Shown here one piece after another: positions 33,543 through 42,369 of a stretch of DNA of 64,000 nucleotides. The notes under the pieces were generated by a model that did no database searches, was not told the origin of the DNA, and saw only the letters and a list, made by a program, of their open reading frames with translations. Both the position numbers and the translations under genes were made by a program. The stretch is from Candidatus Saccharimonadota bacterium (GTDB taxonomy: Bacteria; Patescibacteriota; Saccharimonadia; Saccharimonadales; Saccharimonadaceae), in assembly GCA_905365145.1 (NCBI GenBank), contig CAJPIO010000001.1, forward strand, positions 1 to 64,000, in the 5' to 3' direction. How positions within the stretch are numbered: position 1 is the stretch's first letter; each line of letters begins with the position of its first letter.

Positions 33543-35420
33543 ATGAACACACAAGAAATCCGCCAGAAATATCTCGAATTTTGCCAAAGGAACGGCCACG
33601 CTATTATTGAGCGGGCACCGCTTATACTACACAATGACCCGACGACATTATTTACCGGTTCGGGCATGCAGCCGCTACTGCCGTATTTGCTGGGCCAGGA
33701 TCATCCGCAGGGTACGAAATTAGCTGATAGCCAGACGTGTTTGCGGGCGCAGGACATCGAGGATGTTGGCGATAATCGCCACACGACGTTCTTTGAGATG
33801 CTGGGCAATTGGAGCATGGGCGAATATTTCAAACGCCAGCAGATTGAGTGGTTTTTCGAATTTTTGACAGAAATAGTCGGGCTAGATCCGCACAAAATCT
33901 ACGTTAGCTGTTTTATTGGCGATGAGAAAAATAACATTCCGCGCGACGATGAAGCAGCGCAAATTTGGCAGGAAGTTTTTGCCAAAAAAGGCGTTGAAGC
34001 TAAAATTGTCGAGCTGGATAGCGCTGAAAATGGCGACAGGCTGGGTATGCAGGGCGGTCGGATTTTCTTTTACAACGATAAAGAGAACTGGTGGAGCCGC
34101 GGCGGCGGGATTGATAGTACGCCGATTGGTGATCCGTGCGGGCCGGATAGCGAGGTGTTTTATGATTTTGGCGAGCAACATCATGATGCCAGCTTTGGGC
34201 AGGCGCATCCAGCTAGTGATAGCGGCCGATTTATGGAAATTGGCAACCAAGTGTTTATGCAGTATCGCCGGCTGGACGACGGCAGTTTTGAACCGCTGAA
34301 ACGCAAGAATGTTGATTTCGGCGGCGGCTTGGAACGGATTGCCGCGGCAGCAATTGACAGTCCTGACGTTTTTAAGATCAGTCTACTATGGCCAATTATT
34401 AAAAAGTTGGAAAGTTTAAGCGGCAAGGAATATGCTACGCATACCGCGTCAATGCGAGTGATCGCCGATCATCTCAGGGCGGCGGTATTTTTGGCGGTTG
34501 ATGGCTGCGTACCGAGCAACAAGGAGCAGGGCTACGTGATGCGCCGCTTACTGCGTCGGGCGATTCGTTATAGTTTCGATCTGGGGATTGAGCAGAATTT
34601 CCTGGAGGAAGTCGTGCCGGTAATCGCTGATTTATATGAAGCGGATTTCCCAGAGGTTAAAGAGAGCCGCGAGCAGATTATTGCTATGTTGGTCAAAGAG
34701 GAAAAAGCTTTCCGTCAGACGCTACGTAAAGGCTTAAAGCAGATGCGACATTATATCGATGACGGTTTGACTGGCGAAGAGTTATTTACACTGTATGATA
34801 CCTTTGGATTTCCGGTGGAACTGAGTACCGAGGAGGCGTATAAACAAGATATCAAGCTTTCTGATAATTGGCGCGCCGAATTTGACGCTAAGATGGAAGA
34901 GCAGCGCCAACGCTCCAAGACAGCGCGCAAAGGGCAGTTTAGCGGCGGCCTGGAGGGCCACGATCCAATCCATCTGAAATATCACACGGCGACGCATCTG
35001 TTGGGGGCGGCACTGCGCAAGGTTCTAAAGGCGCCGGATTTGCAACAGCACGGCAGTAATATCACTGCCCAGCGCCTGCGTTTCGATTTTAATCACGATA
35101 AATTGACGCTAGAGGAAAAACAGGCGGTGGAAGATCAGGTCAATGCGTGGATTGACGCTGATCTGCCAGTTAGCTACCAGGTTTATCCAACCGATGAAGC
35201 GCTAAAAATGGGGGCTATCGGCGCCTTTGGCGAGCGTTATGGCAATGAAGTCAAGGTTTATTCCATTGGCAAGGGCGAAAACAGAGTTAGTTTCGAAGTT
35301 TGCGGCGGCCCGCACGTTGAACACACGGGTGTCTTGGCTGAAGGCGGTAAGCGCTTCAAAATCACCAAAGAAGAATCTAGCTCGGCTGGGATTCGGCGTA
35401 TTAAAGCTATTCTTGTGTAG
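33543..35420 (+). CDS. alaS: Alanyl-tRNA synthetase lacking the C-terminal oligomerisation domain
   Basis: Charges tRNA-Ala, class II. 625 residues against about 870 in most bacteria. Present are the catalytic core (TLFTGSGMQPLLPYLLGQ, TTFFEMLGNWSMGEYF, GGGLERIAA), the tRNA-recognition region and the editing domain with HTATHLLGAAL and CGGPHVEHTGVL. The protein stops right after RIKAILV, so the DHHA1/coiled-coil C-Ala domain is absent. There is no frameshift or remnant downstream, so the short form looks natural. TATAAT (33530-33535) ends 7 bases before the ATG. The end overlaps the next, convergent gene by 14 bases. Confidence 0.95.
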   Translation: MNTQEIRQKYLEFCQRNGHAIIERAPLILHNDPTTLFTGSGMQPLLPYLLGQDHPQGTKLADSQTCLRAQDIEDVGDNRHTTFFEMLGNWSMGEYFKRQQIEWFFEFLTEIVGLDPHKIYVSCFIGDEKNNIPRDDEAAQIWQEVFAKKGVEAKIVELDSAENGDRLGMQGGRIFFYNDKENWWSRGGGIDSTPIGDPCGPDSEVFYDFGEQHHDASFGQAHPASDSGRFMEIGNQVFMQYRRLDDGSFEPLKRKNVDFGGGLERIAAAAIDSPDVFKISLLWPIIKKLESLSGKEYATHTASMRVIADHLRAAVFLAVDGCVPSNKEQGYVMRRLLRRAIRYSFDLGIEQNFLEEVVPVIADLYEADFPEVKESREQIIAMLVKEEKAFRQTLRKGLKQMRHYIDDGLTGEELFTLYDTFGFPVELSTEEAYKQDIKLSDNWRAEFDAKMEEQRQRSKTARKGQFSGGLEGHDPIHLKYHTATHLLGAALRKVLKAPDLQQHGSNITAQRLRFDFNHDKLTLEEKQAVEDQVNAWIDADLPVSYQVYPTDEALKMGAIGAFGERYGNEVKVYSIGKGENRVSFEVCGGPHVEHTGVLAEGGKRFKITKEESSSAGIRRIKAILV

Positions 35421-36267
35421 TAAGACGCTCGTTGACTATTGATTCTAGTGTGGATTCTACTTCGCCCTTTAGTAGATCTAAGCTTTTAGGTTGCAAGGTT
35501 TTTCTCTGTCCTGTGTATGGATTAAAGAAGTAACAGAAAACTTCTGTATCGCCCGTACCGTTAACGAGTATTTTGTAATGAATTTTTGTATCAATACCAT
35601 CGTATTCATAGGGGATCTGTAATTCAAGCTTGCCTTTTGCTAGTGCGCTTGACGAAGCCCCCCCTACATTGCTATTCAGATAAGTTCCTACCAAATCTGC
35701 CTCAACGCCGCTGATGTTGGTAGAGTCAGCGCGTATTAATGCTTCTTCTGGTACTGAAGAACCTTCGATATCACGGACTAAGGGTTCAATATACGAAAAT
35801 GTCTTGTCTGTGCGATATTGATTGCTATTTATAGCTACACGGGATAGAGCGTTTACTATGTCGCTTGGCGTAGTTTCTGCGGAATCTGACAATTCACGTA
35901 TATAGGAATTATCGGCTGATATAGGCCAAATCATGTCTAATCTTGTCGCTACTAGATGGTTAGGTACTTTTATGTTTCTACCGGGTGTTACCCATTCTCC
36001 ACGAGAAGACAGTCTGAGCCTGAGAGAATCTTTTTCTGAACTATCAGCACCCGCTACAAAAGACAATCTAGTACCGGTAGCGGCCACATCGCCCATTTGG
36101 ACAAGGCGCATTGTTAGGGCTCCATCTTCGTAGGTACCAAACGGCTGACTGATGACTTCTGTACTCTGGATTGTTGGCTCTGTAGCGTCTAACGAATATA
36201 GCGCATCTAATATACGGTCTCCGGTATTTTGTGGTTGAGGCTCTGATACTCTTGGTGATTGGTCCAT
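35407..36267 (-). CDS. Hypothetical protein
   Basis: 286 residues from the ATG at 36267, which is 7 bases after TACAAT on the minus strand, so a leaderless start. Acidic, without a signal peptide or membrane helix. Sequence suggests a mixed alpha/beta fold with segments TGTRLSFVAGADSSEKDSLR and IPYEYDGIDTKIHYKILVNG. No catalytic motif or family recognised. It is convergent with alaS and overlaps its last 14 bases. Confidence 0.72.
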   Translation of the reverse strand: MDQSPRVSEPQPQNTGDRILDALYSLDATEPTIQSTEVISQPFGTYEDGALTMRLVQMGDVAATGTRLSFVAGADSSEKDSLRLRLSSRGEWVTPGRNIKVPNHLVATRLDMIWPISADNSYIRELSDSAETTPSDIVNALSRVAINSNQYRTDKTFSYIEPLVRDIEGSSVPEEALIRADSTNISGVEADLVGTYLNSNVGGASSSALAKGKLELQIPYEYDGIDTKIHYKILVNGTGDTEVFCYFFNPYTGQRKTLQPKSLDLLKGEVESTLESIVNERLTTQE

Positions 36268-36347
36268 GTTGCATATTGTAGCATAACTACTGTAATATGT
36301 CAAGACTGGTCGCCAATGAATGTAGTGTTGTATAATGAAATATACTT

Positions 36348-37637
36348 ATGCTAGATAAATTGCGTAGTAAGATTGCTGACAAAATAGGAGATCGGTCGAA
36401 TGACCCTGTAGATAAAGATGATTATATCGTTGCACTTGATATCGGTACCGAAAACGTTAAGGCGCTGTTAGCTCGCGTTAGCGGCGACGATATTGAGATT
36501 CTTGGTGTTGGACGTGCTCATCAGGAGTTGTCTGATATGCATTCGGGCGCGATTGCTGATATTGCTGGCGTAGTGCAACACTGCGAGGACGCTCTGACTC
36601 AGGCTGAAGACGAAGCTGGCTTGCAGGCCAAGCATGCTGTCATCGGTATAGCTGGCGAACTCGTAAAAGGTACAACTAGCACGATTCGTTATCGTCGTCC
36701 GCAGCCCGACCGTCCGCTTGACGAGCAAGAAGTTGAGTTTATTATCGAGAAGGTCCAAGATCGCGCTGCTAAACGGGCGCAAAAACAAATCGCCTTAGAG
36801 ACGGGCAATGACGAGGTTGAGGTCAAGCTGGTCAACTCAGCGCTGGTTAGTATTCATATTGACGGTTATAAAGTGTCGAATCCGATTGGCTTTCAGGGCA
36901 AGGATGTAGCAGTGCAGATTTATACGGCGTTTGCGCCGATGGTGCATATTGGCGCCTTGGAGCGAGTGGCGCAAGAGCTTGATTTGGAACTGTTGGCGGT
37001 TGCCGCTGAGCCGTTTGCGGTTAGCCGTAGCGTACTTGGCGCTGATAGTAGCAGCGCTTTTACGGCAATTCTAGCGGATGTAGGTGGCGGCACGACAGAT
37101 ATTGCAGTGGTTAATGACGGCGGCGTTGAAGGTACCAAGATGTTTGGTATCGGTGGCCGTAGTTTTACTAAAACTATCGCTGATGAGTTGTCAATTCCGT
37201 ACGATCAGGCAGAAAAACTCAAAGTAAATATTGAGGACAGTAAAATTAAAGCTACCGTCAAGAAAGATGTGGCAGTTGCTGTTGATAAAACTCTCGAGGT
37301 TTGGCTAGCTGGCGTAGAGCTTGCGTTGAGCGAGTTTGAAGCAGTCGATCAGCTGCCGCCGCGTATTTTGTTGTGCGGTGGCGGTGCTAGCCTGTCTCAA
37401 TTAGTTGCGGCTCTCGAAAAGCGTGATTGGTACAGCGAGTTGCCATTTACTAAGCGTCCGACAGTACAGCGCATTCGTCCCGATCAAGTTGTTGGTATTA
37501 CGGATAAAACCGGTGAGGTTAATGATCACACTTTTATTACGGCAATGGGTCTGCTGCGTGTTGGTTATGATACAATAATAGGAGCAGGCGACACTCAGTC
37601 GGTTCGCAGTAAAATTAATAGGATTTTGCGAATTTAA
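36348..37637 (+). CDS. FtsA-like actin-fold ATPase
   Basis: 429 residues of the FtsA/PilM/MreB superfamily. Phosphate-1 motif YIVALDIGTENVKALLA, SHS2-like insertion (about residues 100-180), phosphate-2 ILADVGGGTTDIAVV, and adenosine motif RILLCGGGASLSQLV. A C-terminal 30-residue tail ends in basic RSKINRILRI, which may be the membrane-binding helix of FtsA (inference). TATAAT ends 11 bases before the ATG. First of a four-gene run with a membrane protein, ruvX and mltG, so a division or wall role fits. PilM cannot be excluded. Confidence 0.85.
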   Translation: MLDKLRSKIADKIGDRSNDPVDKDDYIVALDIGTENVKALLARVSGDDIEILGVGRAHQELSDMHSGAIADIAGVVQHCEDALTQAEDEAGLQAKHAVIGIAGELVKGTTSTIRYRRPQPDRPLDEQEVEFIIEKVQDRAAKRAQKQIALETGNDEVEVKLVNSALVSIHIDGYKVSNPIGFQGKDVAVQIYTAFAPMVHIGALERVAQELDLELLAVAAEPFAVSRSVLGADSSSAFTAILADVGGGTTDIAVVNDGGVEGTKMFGIGGRSFTKTIADELSIPYDQAEKLKVNIEDSKIKATVKKDVAVAVDKTLEVWLAGVELALSEFEAVDQLPPRILLCGGGASLSQLVAALEKRDWYSELPFTKRPTVQRIRPDQVVGITDKTGEVNDHTFITAMGLLRVGYDTIIGAGDTQSVRSKINRILRI

Positions 37638-37649
37638 TAGAGAAATAAT

Positions 37650-39302
37650 ATGCAAAAAGATGTCATTTATATAGATGTAGAAGACGACGTTACTTCAATT
37701 ATTGGCAAGATAAAAGCTGCCAATTCGAACATCGTTGCTCTGGTACCGCCAAAGCGAATTGGGGCGATTCAGAGTGCAGTAAACCTCAAATTGGTGCATC
37801 GTGCGGCTGAGCGGGTCGATAAAAAACTGGTAATTATTACTAATAATGATGCTTTGTCGACGCTTGCGGGTAGCGCGGGTATTCCGGTGGCCAAAAATTT
37901 GCAGAGTCGTCCAGAATTAGCTGAGATTCCGGCTCTTGAAGTCAACAGTGACGATGACGTGATTGATGGATCGGAAACGTTGAACGGTGGCGCTAAGTCT
38001 AACACGCTGGCTCCTGGCGATAAGGAAGGGCAGTCGTCTCTTAATGATGAGCTTAGCAAAATTGAAGATGAAGGAGAGGATGAGCTGCCGTCTTCTAAAG
38101 GTAAGGATGGCGGCGATAAGAAGTCTGCTGACCAGGCGGATAGCAAGTCGAAAAAAAGTCCGAAAATCCCCGATTTTAATACTTTTCGTAAAAAGTTCTT
38201 CATTATCGGTGCGGCTATTATTTTGTTGATCGCTGGTTTGGTGTGGGCGTTTGTGTTTGCGCCGCGAGCACAGATTGTCATTTCTGCGCAAACTAGTAGC
38301 GTAGCTGTTAACACTCATATCAAATCAAGCGCTGCCGTTAACACTAGTTTGCAAGATGGTACTGTCAAACTGACGACCAAAACTAGAGAAAAAGCGATTT
38401 CTAAAACATTTACAGCTACCGGCAAGAAGGATGTTGGCGAAAAAGCGACTGGTATAGTAAGCTTTTCGACGCGCGATATTGACAATCTCGGTACGGAAAT
38501 TCCATCAGGAACAACTTTGACGACAGATTCCGGTGCCGAGTATGTGACCAGCGAGACTGTTAAGATCTCGCTTAGTAATTATCGTAATGCCAAGGTGAAA
38601 ATTACTGCCGCACGCAGTGGCGCCAGCTATAATGGCGCTAGCGGTACAGTCAAGGGAGCGCCTAGTGGTATTTCAGCAAGTATTAGCGGCTCGACAACAG
38701 GGGGGACCGACAAAACTATTACCGTCGTTCAACAAAGCGATATCAATAAAGCAATGCGCGAACTCGTCACCGAGGACGATAAGAACCAAAACAAAGCTGC
38801 TTTGCAAACTGAGTTTGGCAAGGATTACACAATTATCAATGAGTCATTTGCGGCGGATATTGCTGGGATTAATAAGCCTGCTGTTGATAGCGAGGCTAAC
38901 GACGGCCAAGCGGCAATTACTGGTACAATGAAGTTCTCGCTTTCTGGCATTGCTCGCAGCGAGTTTGACACGTTTCTCAAAGCTTACTGCCAGCAGCGCA
39001 TTGACGGCAAGTCAAACCAGAAAATTTATGATACTGGCAGCAAAACAGTTTCTCTGACTAACATAGCTATTTCGGGCGATACGATTAATGCTACAGTCTC
39101 GGCGAACGGTAAAGTTGGTCCGAAAATCGACGAAGATGCCATCAAGGAATACGTCAAAGGCCAATCGGTTGGCGAGGTTCAAGAGCGCGTCAAGACAGTT
39201 GAAGGCATAAAATCAGTAGATGTGAACCTTTCGCCATTTTGGGTTTATAGAGTTCCAGATGACACCAAGAAGATAAGCGTAAAGTTTCAGATAGATGGCT
39301 AA
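37650..39302 (+). CDS. Membrane protein with C-terminal baseplate J-like region
   Basis: 550 residues. Residues 1-100 form a small alpha/beta domain (VIYIDVEDDVTSIIGKI, KKLVIITNNDALSTLAGSAG), then an acidic Lys/Ser-rich linker, one membrane helix near residues 190-212 (FFIIGAAIILLIAGLVWAFV), and an outer part containing ATGIVSFSTRDIDNLGTEIP and YNGASGTVKGAPSG, which resembles the baseplate J/gp47-type beta domain. Twelve bases after the FtsA-like ATPase, so probably a partner: an actin-fold protein inside with a single-pass protein crossing the membrane, as in PilM-PilN or FtsA-FtsQ pairs (inference). Confidence 0.72.
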   Translation: MQKDVIYIDVEDDVTSIIGKIKAANSNIVALVPPKRIGAIQSAVNLKLVHRAAERVDKKLVIITNNDALSTLAGSAGIPVAKNLQSRPELAEIPALEVNSDDDVIDGSETLNGGAKSNTLAPGDKEGQSSLNDELSKIEDEGEDELPSSKGKDGGDKKSADQADSKSKKSPKIPDFNTFRKKFFIIGAAIILLIAGLVWAFVFAPRAQIVISAQTSSVAVNTHIKSSAAVNTSLQDGTVKLTTKTREKAISKTFTATGKKDVGEKATGIVSFSTRDIDNLGTEIPSGTTLTTDSGAEYVTSETVKISLSNYRNAKVKITAARSGASYNGASGTVKGAPSGISASISGSTTGGTDKTITVVQQSDINKAMRELVTEDDKNQNKAALQTEFGKDYTIINESFAADIAGINKPAVDSEANDGQAAITGTMKFSLSGIARSEFDTFLKAYCQQRIDGKSNQKIYDTGSKTVSLTNIAISGDTINATVSANGKVGPKIDEDAIKEYVKGQSVGEVQERVKTVEGIKSVDVNLSPFWVYRVPDDTKKISVKFQIDG

Positions 39303-39693
39303 GCAGTATTTGGCGCTTGACGTCGGCGAGCGGCGAATTGGCGTGGCATCGGCAAGCAGCGATGTTAAGATTGCCGTACCAGGCGACTGGATTGATGTCG
39401 ACGGCAAGGAACTCGATATTATCCGCGAGATGCTGATTGACGAATCAATAGATGTTTTGGTAGTGGGTTATCCGCGCAATCAACGAGGCGAGCCGACTGC
39501 GCAGACTCGGTATGTCGAAGATTTCGTTGATAGTCTTGGCCAAATTGAATCTGACGTTGTATTCCAGGACGAATCGTTGACGAGCGTCAAAGCAGAGAAT
39601 ATCTTAGCATCGCAAAAACGTTCGTATAGTAAGGGTGAGATTGATTCTATGGCAGCTAGTATTATTTTACAAGATTATCTGGAGGCGCAATAA
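39295..39693 (+). CDS. ruvX: RuvX/YqgF-type RNase H-fold nuclease
   Basis: 132 residues. In bacteria this family resolves Holliday junctions or processes the 5' end of pre-16S rRNA. Conserved residues: YLALDVGERRIGVA with the first Asp, VVGYPRNQRGEP, FQDESLTSVKAE with the Glu pair and GEIDSMAASIILQDYL with the last Asp. It overlaps the preceding gene by 8 bases and mltG by one base; yqgF-mltG is a common gene order. Confidence 0.94.
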   Translation: MAKQYLALDVGERRIGVASASSDVKIAVPGDWIDVDGKELDIIREMLIDESIDVLVVGYPRNQRGEPTAQTRYVEDFVDSLGQIESDVVFQDESLTSVKAENILASQKRSYSKGEIDSMAASIILQDYLEAQ

Positions 39694-40985
39694 TGGATGG
39701 TTTTAAACGGCAGAATGGCCAACAATTTAATTCTCGGCCGAATAATAATCGGCAAGTACCGCCGCTTGGTGCAGTTCCGCGTCCTGCACCTCGTGCTATT
39801 GACCCAAATCAGCCAATGGGGCAAAAGGCTAATATTTCGCTTAACCCCGACCATGACGCTGCGAGCCAGAAAGTATCAAAGAAGAAACGTTGTCTTCGGC
39901 GCTGGATGATTATTTTGATAGCAGTCATGGTGTTTTTGACAGCAGTTTTTGCGGCACTATTTAAGTGGTACGAGATGCAGCTAAAACCAGTCTCAAGCGA
40001 TAACAATAAAGTATCGGTTACTGTTGAAGACGGTTCCTCGGTTTCAACAGTTGCTAATACGTTGGCCAGCAAAAATCTTATTCGCAACCGATTAGCTTTT
40101 GAGGTTTATGTGCGCCTTAATAATAAAAATAGCATCAAAGCTGGCACCTGTATGATTGCCCCGTCTGAGTCGGTCGCTGATATTGTTAACCGTATGAATA
40201 ATGGCTGTCATGACTTCAAAACGATTACTTTTTATCCTGGCGGTACGTTAGAGAGTTCTAAGTATAAGGCTTCGCAGTCGTCTGATGGTGTTGATAAAAC
40301 GAGCGTCCGTTACATCTTGCGCCAAGCAGGCTACTCTGATGATGAGATCTCAAATGCTTTCAAAGCGAAATACGATAGTCCTCTGTTTGCTGATCGTCCA
40401 AGCGGGTCGTCTTTGGAGGGCTACGTTTTTGGGGAGACATATCAATTTACGGGTGATGCCACAGCCAAAGATGTTTTACAGACAGTGTTTGATCACATGT
40501 ACAAGGTTGTGCAGAAAAATGACTTAGTTAATAAGTTTAAGGCGCAAGGTCTGACGCTTTATCAAGGGTTGACTATGGCTTCGATTGTTGAGCGGGAATT
40601 GGGCTGCGAAGATAAGCCGACCGTCGAGCGCAAAAATCGCTGTTATCAATACCAGCGGGGTATTGCGCAGGTGTTTATAGCTCGCTACAAGAAAAACATG
40701 CAGCTTGGTTCTGACGTAACCTTTATCTATGCTGCAGACAAAGCTGGTGTTAAGCCTAAGGTGGATATTGATTCTCCGTATAATACTCGCAAGCATACTG
40801 GTTTGCCGCCGACGCCAATTGCGACACCTGGCGAATTATCGCTTAAAGCGGTCGCTGATCCGGCGCCTGGCGATAACTTGTTCTTCATAGCTGGCGATGA
40901 CGGTTTAATATATTTTGCCAAAACTGATGAGGAACATAAAAACAATATTGACAAATACTGCCAGAAGTTGTGTAGTATCGTATAA
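39693..40985 (+). CDS. mltG: Endolytic murein transglycosylase (YceG-like)
   Basis: Cuts nascent glycan strands at the membrane, setting chain length. 430 residues: an Asn/Pro-rich cytoplasmic tail of about 65, a membrane helix (about 71-92), a LysM-like region (VEDGSSVSTVANTLASKNLI) and the YceG catalytic domain with LEGYVFGETYQF, the catalytic Glu in MASIVERELG, SDVTFIYA and SPYNTRKHTGLPPTPIATPG. It starts on the last base of the ruvX stop codon. Confidence 0.95.
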   Translation: MDGFKRQNGQQFNSRPNNNRQVPPLGAVPRPAPRAIDPNQPMGQKANISLNPDHDAASQKVSKKKRCLRRWMIILIAVMVFLTAVFAALFKWYEMQLKPVSSDNNKVSVTVEDGSSVSTVANTLASKNLIRNRLAFEVYVRLNNKNSIKAGTCMIAPSESVADIVNRMNNGCHDFKTITFYPGGTLESSKYKASQSSDGVDKTSVRYILRQAGYSDDEISNAFKAKYDSPLFADRPSGSSLEGYVFGETYQFTGDATAKDVLQTVFDHMYKVVQKNDLVNKFKAQGLTLYQGLTMASIVERELGCEDKPTVERKNRCYQYQRGIAQVFIARYKKNMQLGSDVTFIYAADKAGVKPKVDIDSPYNTRKHTGLPPTPIATPGELSLKAVADPAPGDNLFFIAGDDGLIYFAKTDEEHKNNIDKYCQKLCSIV

Positions 40986-40989
40986 AGTA

Positions 40990-41019
40990 TTGACATTAAC
41001 GCTAGTGATTTGCTATAAT
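40990..41019 (+). promoter_or_regulatory. Sigma70 promoter of the LysM-CHAP unit
   Basis: TTGACA (40990-40995), 18 bases, TATAAT (41014-41019). Expected start is about 41026, leaving a leader of roughly 80 nt. That is long for this genome, and it contains the 14-codon ORF at 41053-41097. Confidence 0.8.
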
Positions 41020-41052
41020 ATAGAGCATACACGAGGACTTGCAGGAACAATT

Positions 41053-41097
41053 ATGAATTATTGCCAGCTCTATCGTGCTCATAATATGATTTTCTAG
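41053..41097 (+). CDS. 14-residue leader peptide ORF upstream of the LysM-CHAP gene
   Basis: ATG at 41053 with CAGGAAC 7 bases upstream as ribosome-binding site, encoding MNYCQLYRAHNMIF and ending with TAG at 41095-41097. The stop overlaps the AGGAG (41096-41100) that serves the ATT start at 41108. This suggests that translation of the leader is coupled to, or competes with, the main gene. Alternatives: an upstream start joined to the main frame by +1 frameshifting near TTC-TAG, or a one-base error in the short T run. Confidence 0.55.
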   Translation: MNYCQLYRAHNMIF

Positions 41098-41107
41098 GAG
41101 AACCATT

Positions 41108-42307
41108 ATTAGTACGCAACCAAATCGAGTTAAAACTAATTCTGTACCGAGCACAAAGGCTCATTCTAGCAAAACTAAAAGGCGCGGTGGTGTTTCTTGG
41201 ACTTCCGTAGTATCGTATGTCGGCGTTTTTCTATTCATAGCAACGCTAATTGCTATCGGACAACGTCCAGTCGGCGTTCAGGAAGGTAGTAATAATACGC
41301 CGCTAGCTAATGCCTCTACCTCAAGCACTAAAAATACTGTAGCAGCTGCAACTTCCGCTAGTACGGTAGACCCGGTTGTCGCTACAAATATAGCTTCGTC
41401 GCTAGCAGACACTACCAGCATGCCGGTTAGCGCTAACGTGGCGACACTTTCTCAGACGCTGACTATTGAAACGGTAATGTCGCAGACCTCCAGCAATGCA
41501 ATTAGCAAGCCGCAGATTGTCCAGCCGACAGCTAATTCGCGGGCGGCTACTACTTATACCACCAAGGCTGGCGATACAGTTGATGCGGTAGCCAGCAAAT
41601 ATGGACTCAAGAAAGAGACTATAGCTTGGGCCAATAATCTATCGTCTGATGCGCTGGAGCCGAATACTACTTTAACAATTCTGCCAGTTGATGGTGTTCA
41701 GCATACCGTTAAGGCGGGTGACTCTGTTGATAGTATTATTGCCAAGTATGGCGGTAATAAGGCTGATGTGGTGTCGTATAATGACCTAGAGCTCGCTGGT
41801 TCGCTAACTGAAGGTAGGAATATTATTGTTCCTGGCGGTGCTTTGCCAGAAAATGAACGTCCAGGATATGTGGCTCCTCGTGCTGCGGCTAGTAATCGGC
41901 GCAGCGCTTATGGGTATGGGTCGGGCCTGGGCGGTTACGGAAGCAATTACAATGGGGTTATCTCTGCCGGTAACAAATATGCATGGGGGAACTGTACTTG
42001 GTACGCTTACGAGCGCCGAATGCAGCTAGGACGCCCAGTTGGTAGTTTCTGGGGTAATGCTAGTACTTGGGCTTATGCGGCAGCGGCGGCTGGATTGGCA
42101 GTTAATGGTACGCCGGCGCCTGGCGCAATAATGCAAAACGGCGGCGGATATGGCCATGTGGCGATTGTCGAGAGCGTTAATCCGGGCGTATCAATCACAA
42201 TTAGCGAGATGAACGGTTATCGTTTTGGCGGCGGTTTTAACCGAGTTGGCCATGGCCAGATTTCTTGGGGCGAGGCTACTAGCGGCTATTATAGATACAT
42301 TCATTAA
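41108..42307 (+). CDS. LysM-CHAP peptidoglycan hydrolase, apparently starting at ATT
   Basis: The first ATG in this frame is at 41420, but the frame is open back to 41090 and encodes a sensible N-terminus with a membrane helix (SWTSVVSYVGVFLFIATLIA, about residues 35-56). No ATG, GTG or TTG lies in that extension; the only candidate is ATT at 41108, 7 bases after AGGAG, giving (M)STQPNRVKTNSVPS and 399 residues. Then a Ser/Thr-rich linker, two LysM domains (TKAGDTVDAVASKYGLKKET, VKAGDSVDSIIAKYGG) and a C-terminal CHAP amidase/endopeptidase with Cys in AWGNCTWYAYE and His in GYGHVAIVE. It should bind and cut peptidoglycan outside the membrane. Confidence 0.82.
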   Translation: MSTQPNRVKTNSVPSTKAHSSKTKRRGGVSWTSVVSYVGVFLFIATLIAIGQRPVGVQEGSNNTPLANASTSSTKNTVAAATSASTVDPVVATNIASSLADTTSMPVSANVATLSQTLTIETVMSQTSSNAISKPQIVQPTANSRAATTYTTKAGDTVDAVASKYGLKKETIAWANNLSSDALEPNTTLTILPVDGVQHTVKAGDSVDSIIAKYGGNKADVVSYNDLELAGSLTEGRNIIVPGGALPENERPGYVAPRAAASNRRSAYGYGSGLGGYGSNYNGVISAGNKYAWGNCTWYAYERRMQLGRPVGSFWGNASTWAYAAAAAGLAVNGTPAPGAIMQNGGGYGHVAIVESVNPGVSITISEMNGYRFGGGFNRVGHGQISWGEATSGYYRYIH

Positions 42308-42326
42308 GTATTCTACAAAACTAATT

Positions 42327-42355
42327 AACACCCCTGTCAAATAAGGGGTGTTTTT
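42327..42355 (+). terminator. Terminator after the LysM-CHAP gene
   Basis: Stem AACACCCCT/AGGGGTGTT with a 7-8 base loop and a T run. The T run leads directly into the TATAAT of obgE, so terminator and next promoter are fused. Confidence 0.9.
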
Positions 42356-42369
42356 GATATAATACCTGT

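Noticed and set aside
40915..41097. 60-codon plus-strand ORF across the end of mltG
   Set aside because: It is the mltG 3' end read in another frame; only its last 14 codons, after the promoter at 40990-41019, make sense as a leader ORF.
41026..41107. c-di-AMP (ydaO) type riboswitch in front of the cell-wall hydrolase
   Set aside because: The leader is only about 80 nt and lacks the conserved elements of that class; the short ORF explains it better.
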